From Thermoplasmata archaeon (lineage in GTDB: Archaea > Thermoplasmatota > Thermoplasmata > UBA10834), in NCBI GenBank assembly GCA_025457845.1, contig JALOTO010000100.1, positions 1 through 5,679 of the forward strand: a DNA stretch of 5,679 bases, read 5' to 3'. The notes beneath the pieces were generated by a model. That model worked only from the letters and a program-made list of their open reading frames with translations, made no database searches and was not told the DNA's origin. The position numbers and the translations under genes are program-made. This document shows, one piece after another, positions 1-5,679 of the stretch. Position 1 is the first letter of the stretch. Every line of letters starts with the position of its first letter.

Positions 1-1058
<1,058 letters not shown>

Positions 1059-1069
1059 GGCCTATCCCC
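1059..1069 (-). promoter_or_regulatory. gyrB-gyrA intercistronic spacer with gyrA ribosome binding site
   Basis: On the minus strand the spacer reads GGGGATAGGCC between the gyrB TAG (1072-1070) and the gyrA ATG (1058). With the last base of the stop codon it gives a GGGGGAT purine run 6 nt before the ATG. This is an imperfect match to the archaeal Shine-Dalgarno GGAGGTGAT. The tight spacing points to one gyrBA transcript, with possible translational coupling. Confidence 0.55.
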
Positions 1070-3070
<2,001 letters not shown>

Positions 3071-3086
3071 TTAAATGGAACCTGCG

Positions 3087-3101
3087 TATATAAAATCTTT
3101 G
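3087..3101 (-). promoter_or_regulatory. Archaeal promoter of gyrBA (BRE CAAAG + TATA box)
   Basis: Reading the minus strand from 3101, the sequence is CAAAGATTTTATATA: a purine-rich BRE-like CAAAG directly followed by a strong A/T box. It lies in an AT-rich island (about 3059-3180) that stands out from the surrounding GC-rich DNA. The box centre predicts a start near 3065. The A/T core also reads TATATAAAA on the plus strand, but only the minus orientation has a good BRE. Confidence 0.7.
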
Positions 3102-3178
3102 AGAATACTATCTGGCTATCCCCGAAAACACCCCTTCGTTTCCGGTGGATTTTATCGCCGATTTCCAGCCCGATATTC

Positions 3179-3248
3179 CATGCGAAATGTCGGCGCATGA
3201 CGAAAGGCGTCCGAAGGGGCCTCGGCGCCCCTCCGCCGGGACGTCGCC
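3179..3248. other. Cluster of inverted repeats in the gyrB-thiC spacer
   Basis: Two hairpin-forming units sit next to each other. CATGCG (3179-3184) and CGCATG (3194-3199) form a perfect 6-bp stem with a 9-nt loop. AGGGGC (3215-3220) and GCCCCT (3227-3232) form a perfect 6-bp stem with a 6-nt loop. The second is enclosed by a weaker outer pairing of GGCGTC (3206-3211) with GAC (3240-3242) and GCC (3246-3248), with a 3-nt bulge. In such GC-rich DNA short stems arise by chance, so no function is assigned. It could be operator dyads, an untranslated RNA, or nothing. Confidence 0.3.
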
Positions 3249-3334
3249 AGCCTCCGCGGCCACCGTCGTCCAGCCGGCCGCCGGAAGAACAGGCCAGATG
3301 CCGCGGTCCCCCCTCGTGGCGCACGGTCCTCAAT

Positions 3335-3348
3335 CAAAGCCTTTATAC
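3335..3348 (+). promoter_or_regulatory. Archaeal promoter of thiC (BRE CAAAG + TATA-like box)
   Basis: CAAAG (3335-3339) is followed by CCTTTATAC, with the A/T core TTTATA at 3342-3347. The arrangement matches the gyrB and Yip1-like gene promoters in this window. A start about 26 nt after the box centre falls near 3371, only about 8 nt before the thiC ATG, so the mRNA would be nearly leaderless. Confidence 0.6.
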
Positions 3349-3361
3349 TGTCGAGGCATTT

Positions 3362-3366
3362 GGTGA
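3362..3366 (+). promoter_or_regulatory. GGTGA Shine-Dalgarno-like site before thiC
   Basis: GGTGA is a perfect match to the archaeal anti-Shine-Dalgarno core and lies 12 nt before the thiC ATG, slightly farther than is usual. Its TGA is the in-frame stop that bounds the thiC reading frame upstream, so the ATG at 3379 is the first possible ATG start. The predicted transcription start near 3371 would leave this site off the mRNA, so it may not be used. Confidence 0.35.
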
Positions 3367-3378
3367 CGAAGGTATCGG

Positions 3379-4644
3379 ATGGCAGGGAAGAGGAAGAAGG
3401 ACTTTCCAGTGGAAATAAAGGGGGCCTCGGAAGCCGAAGGGGTCGAGCCAGACACGCTCATGAGGCTGCTCAGGGCAGGACGTGTCGTAATACCTTCGAA
3501 CCCCCGCCACAAGGGCCTCGCCCCGGTCGCGATCGGCGAGGGGATGAGGGTCAAGGTCAACGCGAACATAGGGACCTCCAAAGACCATGTGGACGTCGAG
3601 GAGGAGATCGAGAAGGTCAGGGTGGCCGAGAGGTTCGGGGCCGACGCCGTCATGGACCTCAGCACCGGCGGCGACCTGCGCTCCATCAGGCGGCGCGTCA
3701 TCGCCGAGTGCCGCCTGCCCGTCGGGACCGTTCCGATCTACGAGGCGCTCTGCAGGACGGCCAGCAAGGGCGGCGTGAGGGCCCTCACCTCAGATGCGAT
3801 GTTCAAGGCCATCGAGACGCAGGCCAGGGACGGCGTGGACTTCATGACCGTGCACTGCGGCGTCACCTCGAACACGGTCGCATCGCTCAGGAAGCACGGC
3901 AGGGTCACGGGCGTCGTCTCGAGGGGCGGGGCCATACTCACGGCTTGGATGAAGGAGCACGGGGAGGAGAACCCGCTCTACGAGGACTACGACCACCTAC
4001 TGGACCTCGCGAGGGAGCACGGCTTCGCCCTCAGCCTCGGCGACGGCCTCAGGCCCGGCTGCACCGCCGACGCCACGGACGTCCCGCAGCTGCACGAACT
4101 AATCGTGCTCGGGAAGCTCGTCGAGAGGGCCAGGAAGGCCGGGGTGCAGGCGATGGTCGAGGGGCCAGGGCACGTCCCGCTCAACCAGATCGAGGCAAAC
4201 GTGAGGATCGAGAAGACCGTGTGCAAGGGGGCGCCGTTCTACGTCCTGGGCCCCCTGGTGTGCGACGTGGCCGCAGGCTACGACCACATCGCGGGCGCGA
4301 TCGGCGGCGCCCTGGCCGCGTACCACGGCGCGGACTTCCTATGTTACGTGACTCCCTCCGAGCACCTGTCGCTGCCGACGGTCGACGATGTGCGGGAAGG
4401 GGTGATCGCGAGCAGGATCGCCGCCCACGCCGCGGACCTGGCGAGGGGCAGGGGCGCCCAGTGGGACAGGGAGATGTCCGAGGCGCGGAAGGCCTTCGAC
4501 TGGGACACCATGTTCAGGCTGTCCCTCGACCCTGACAGGGCGAAGGCCGTCAGGGACCGGAGGAGGTCGAAGAGCCCGAACGTCTGCTCGATGTGCGGGG
4601 AGCTCTGCGCCATGAAGATGGTCGACCGCATGCTCTCCGAGTGA
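3379..4644 (+). CDS. thiC: ThiC-family radical SAM enzyme: HMP-phosphate synthase, or its paralog 5-hydroxybenzimidazole synthase (BzaF)
   Basis: ThiC rearranges aminoimidazole ribotide (AIR) to the thiamine pyrimidine precursor HMP-phosphate, using S-adenosylmethionine and a [4Fe-4S] cluster. Family signatures seen: NANIGTS (61-67), MDLSTGGD (92-99), VGTVPIYEA (115-123), TVHCGVT (157-163), SRGG (181-184), SLGDGLRPG (219-227) and MVEGPGHVP (259-267). TPSEHLSLP is at 325-333. His265 and His329 correspond to the active-site metal ligands of ThiC. Cluster cysteines are Cys403, Cys406 and Cys410 (CSMCGELC), a CX2CX3C spacing rather than the textbook CX2CX4C. At 421 aa it is the short form without the N-terminal ThiC-associated domain of many bacterial proteins. 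In-frame TGA at 3364-3366 makes the ATG at 3379 the first available. BzaF acts on the same substrate to make the lower ligand of cobamides and is often annotated as ThiC; no neighbouring thiamine or cobamide gene decides between them. Family assignment is very secure, the exact reaction less so. Confidence 0.93.
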   Translation: MAGKRKKDFPVEIKGASEAEGVEPDTLMRLLRAGRVVIPSNPRHKGLAPVAIGEGMRVKVNANIGTSKDHVDVEEEIEKVRVAERFGADAVMDLSTGGDLRSIRRRVIAECRLPVGTVPIYEALCRTASKGGVRALTSDAMFKAIETQARDGVDFMTVHCGVTSNTVASLRKHGRVTGVVSRGGAILTAWMKEHGEENPLYEDYDHLLDLAREHGFALSLGDGLRPGCTADATDVPQLHELIVLGKLVERARKAGVQAMVEGPGHVPLNQIEANVRIEKTVCKGAPFYVLGPLVCDVAAGYDHIAGAIGGALAAYHGADFLCYVTPSEHLSLPTVDDVREGVIASRIAAHAADLARGRGAQWDREMSEARKAFDWDTMFRLSLDPDRAKAVRDRRRSKSPNVCSMCGELCAMKMVDRMLSE

Positions 4645-4647
4645 CGT

Positions 4648-5556
4648 TCAGAAGTTGAGGCCGATCGGGAGCCTGATGAAGATCCCTGCCGCCACGGTCA
4701 CGACGCCTGCGACCGCCGCGGCGATGACGGCGCACAGGGCGGAGGCGCCGGTCGACGTGTCGTTCGCCACCCCTATGGCCCTGCTGACCATCCACAGGAG
4801 CCATCCCAGGGACGCGACGAAAAGGGCCAGGAGGAGGGCGCCGTACACGATTGCGCGCTCCATCTCGGCCTCGGTCCACTGGTCGACCCTGCCGAGGGCC
4901 AGTCCCTCGAACCCAGCCGAGAAGACGGCCAGGAGGACGACGGTCACGAGCACGAACCACGGGTAGCAGTAGGAGACGAGGGTTATCGTCGAACCCCTGT
5001 CGCCGCGGCCGTTGAACACCTCGCGCGTGGCAAGGGACGCGACCAATGCGAAGACCAGCAGGGAGAGCACCGTGACGATCACGCCGGCCGCGCCCTGCAG
5101 GACGGCGCCCAGGGCATCGGTCGCGCTGTATCCTATGACCTCGGCCATGCTCTCCGTCACGACCACGCTCACGACGTTGGACAGCACGGCGAACGCGACC
5201 ACCATGGCCAGGGCCTGCTTCAGCCCCGCGCAGAGGTACAGGCGCGAGAAGGCCCTGCCAGGGGAGTAGGCCGCCCTGAGCACCTCGAGGGGACAGAGCC
5301 GCGGCTTCTCCTTGGGGGTGGCGTAGAGCCATGGGCGCAGGCTCGTGCGCGCGTGGGCGTGCCCCGGCTCGACGAACCCAGGAGGCGGGATCTGGTGGAT
5401 AGCGCCTGCGGGCACGTCCTGGACCACCGCGGAGCCGCATCGAGGGCAGACGGCCCTGCCCTTGCCGCCCCCCAGCAGCTGAAGGTAACCGGAGGTGAGG
5501 GTGCCGCACGACGGGCACCTGATGCTGTTTGAGAACACGACCTCCCCCGACGACAT
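4648..5556 (-). CDS. Zinc-ribbon + Yip1-like multi-pass membrane protein, function unknown
   Basis: This 302-aa protein has no assignable function. The N-terminus is a zinc ribbon with CPSC (Cys14, Cys17) and CPRC (Cys37, Cys40), each pair followed by Gly. A Pro/His-rich linker (about 50-75, IPPPG) follows. The rest has about five hydrophobic helices, near 115-134, 152-176, 191-213, 236-258 and 271-294. The SPGRAFSRL segment (98-106) before the first helix resembles the entry of Yip1/YIF1-type domains, which in prokaryotes are uncharacterised membrane proteins. The ribbon is probably cytoplasmic. The ATG at 5556-5554 has no clear Shine-Dalgarno, but a promoter upstream predicts a transcript starting on it. 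A GTG seven codons in has a purine run too close to serve it. It converges on thiC with a 3-bp gap. The zinc ribbon is clear; the Yip1 assignment is from fold pattern and is moderately sure. Confidence 0.85.
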   Translation of the reverse strand: MSSGEVVFSNSIRCPSCGTLTSGYLQLLGGGKGRAVCPRCGSAVVQDVPAGAIHQIPPPGFVEPGHAHARTSLRPWLYATPKEKPRLCPLEVLRAAYSPGRAFSRLYLCAGLKQALAMVVAFAVLSNVVSVVVTESMAEVIGYSATDALGAVLQGAAGVIVTVLSLLVFALVASLATREVFNGRGDRGSTITLVSYCYPWFVLVTVVLLAVFSAGFEGLALGRVDQWTEAEMERAIVYGALLLALFVASLGWLLWMVSRAIGVANDTSTGASALCAVIAAAVAGVVTVAAGIFIRLPIGLNF

Positions 5557-5580
5557 CCGCCATGCAATCGGCGATTCCGC

Positions 5581-5592
5581 ATATTATCTTTG
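5581..5592 (-). promoter_or_regulatory. Archaeal promoter of the zinc-ribbon/Yip1-like gene
   Basis: Reading the minus strand from 5592, CAAAG is followed directly by ATAATAT. The C of CAAAG is 36 nt before the A of the ATG at 5556. Applying the spacing inferred for the thiC promoter puts the start on the ATG itself, which would give a leaderless mRNA and fits the weak Shine-Dalgarno. The element lies between this gene and the tRNA-Thr 3' end, so the gene need not be co-transcribed with the tRNA. Confidence 0.55.
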
Positions 5593-5604
5593 CCAGGAGA
5601 GGGA

Positions 5605-5679
5605 TGGAGCCACTGGAGGGTCTCGAACCCCCGGCCTGCGGTTTACGAAACCGCCGCTCTCTAGCGGCGCGTGCGAGGG
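5605..5679 (-). tRNA. tRNA-Thr(CGT), 3' portion; 5' half not recognisable in window
   Basis: Reading the minus strand, positions about 21 to 76 of a tRNA can be laid out. A21 plus GAGC (5659-5656) looks like the 3' strand of the D stem, and G26 is at 5655. The anticodon stem GCGGT/ACCGC (5654-5650, 5642-5638) encloses the loop TTCGTAA, giving anticodon CGT (5647-5645). The variable loop is AGGCC (5637-5633). The T arm GGGGG-TTCGAGA-CCCTC runs 5632-5616 with one G-U pair. The 3' acceptor strand is CAGTGGC (5615-5609), then U73 and encoded CCA (5607-5605). Anticodon CGT with U73 and G71-C72 on the 3' strand fits archaeal tRNA-Thr. Bases 5661-5679 do not supply a GCTC D-stem partner, a G18-G19 pair, or the 5' acceptor strand GCCACTG. 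The gene therefore has an unusual intron, is split or is a 3' fragment, or its D arm is aberrant. Well-supported bases are 5605-5660. Confidence 0.82.

Noticed and set aside
3087..3095. TATATAAAA as a plus-strand promoter for thiC or a small RNA
   Set aside because: The core is nearly symmetrical, but only the minus strand has the CAAAG BRE. It is also about 290 bp from thiC, which has a closer promoter.
3180..3378. TPP riboswitch controlling thiC
   Set aside because: I looked for the conserved CTGAGA and GGATAATGCCAGC-type segments and found neither; most of the region lies upstream of the predicted promoter.
4550..5563. Alternative minus-strand frame of about 337 codons over the Yip1-like gene
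   Set aside because: Arg/Gly-rich with no hydrophobic segments. The other frame has a complete zinc ribbon and regular transmembrane helices and stops cleanly before thiC.
5581..5604. Terminator after the tRNA
   Set aside because: The sequence after CCA is only pyrimidine-rich (TCCCTCTCCT), with no T run or stem, so I do not call one.
5638..5654. Class II tRNA reading, with GCGGTTT-CGT-AAACCGC as a long variable arm and the upstream hairpin as anticodon arm
   Set aside because: The upstream hairpin would give a 6-nt loop with no proper U33-anticodon arrangement. The class I reading gives a 5-bp stem, 7-nt loop, AGGCC variable loop and U73, all fitting tRNA-Thr.

Overview
The window is GC-rich, and most codons end in G or C. 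Everything readable in it fits an archaeon, most likely a euryarchaeal lineage that carries a bacterial-type DNA gyrase. Thermoplasmatota or methanogen relatives are a guess; I cannot fix the lineage. Three points support Archaea. The promoters are a TATA box preceded by a BRE-like CAAAG, with no bacterial -35/-10 pair. Arg codons are often AGG and Ile ATA is used freely. The tRNA-Thr 3' portion has discriminator U73 and a genomically encoded CCA; bacterial tRNA-Thr normally has A73.

Layout, left to right: (1) 1-1058, minus strand: the N-terminal 352 codons of gyrA, cut by the window edge. (2) 1070-2977, minus strand: complete gyrB, 11 bp upstream of gyrA, forming a gyrBA operon. (3) 2978-3378: a divergent intergenic region of about 400 bp. 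It holds the gyrB promoter and an approximately 88-nt gyrB leader, a GC-rich stretch with small hairpins, and the thiC promoter. (4) 3379-4644, plus strand: a short-form ThiC-family radical SAM enzyme, thiamine pyrimidine synthase or possibly its cobamide-pathway paralog BzaF. (5) 4648-5556, minus strand: an uncharacterised membrane protein with an N-terminal zinc ribbon and a Yip1-like five-helix region, converging on thiC with a 3-bp gap. (6) 5605-5679, minus strand: the 3' portion of a tRNA-Thr(CGT). The sequence upstream of it is not a normal tRNA 5' half.

gyrB and gyrA encode the two subunits of one ATP-driven supercoiling enzyme. The other genes show no pathway link to gyrase or to each other. 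The three protein-gene promoters share the same CAAAG + A/T-box design. By spacing, the thiC and Yip1-like transcripts start at or within about 10 nt of the start codon, while gyrB has a real leader. The features most worth a second look are the tRNA-Thr 3' portion without a matching 5' half, the ThiC/BzaF ambiguity with its CX2CX3C cluster motif, and the structured thiC/gyrB intergenic region. I saw no CRISPR array, insertion sequence or clearly novel multi-gene system.
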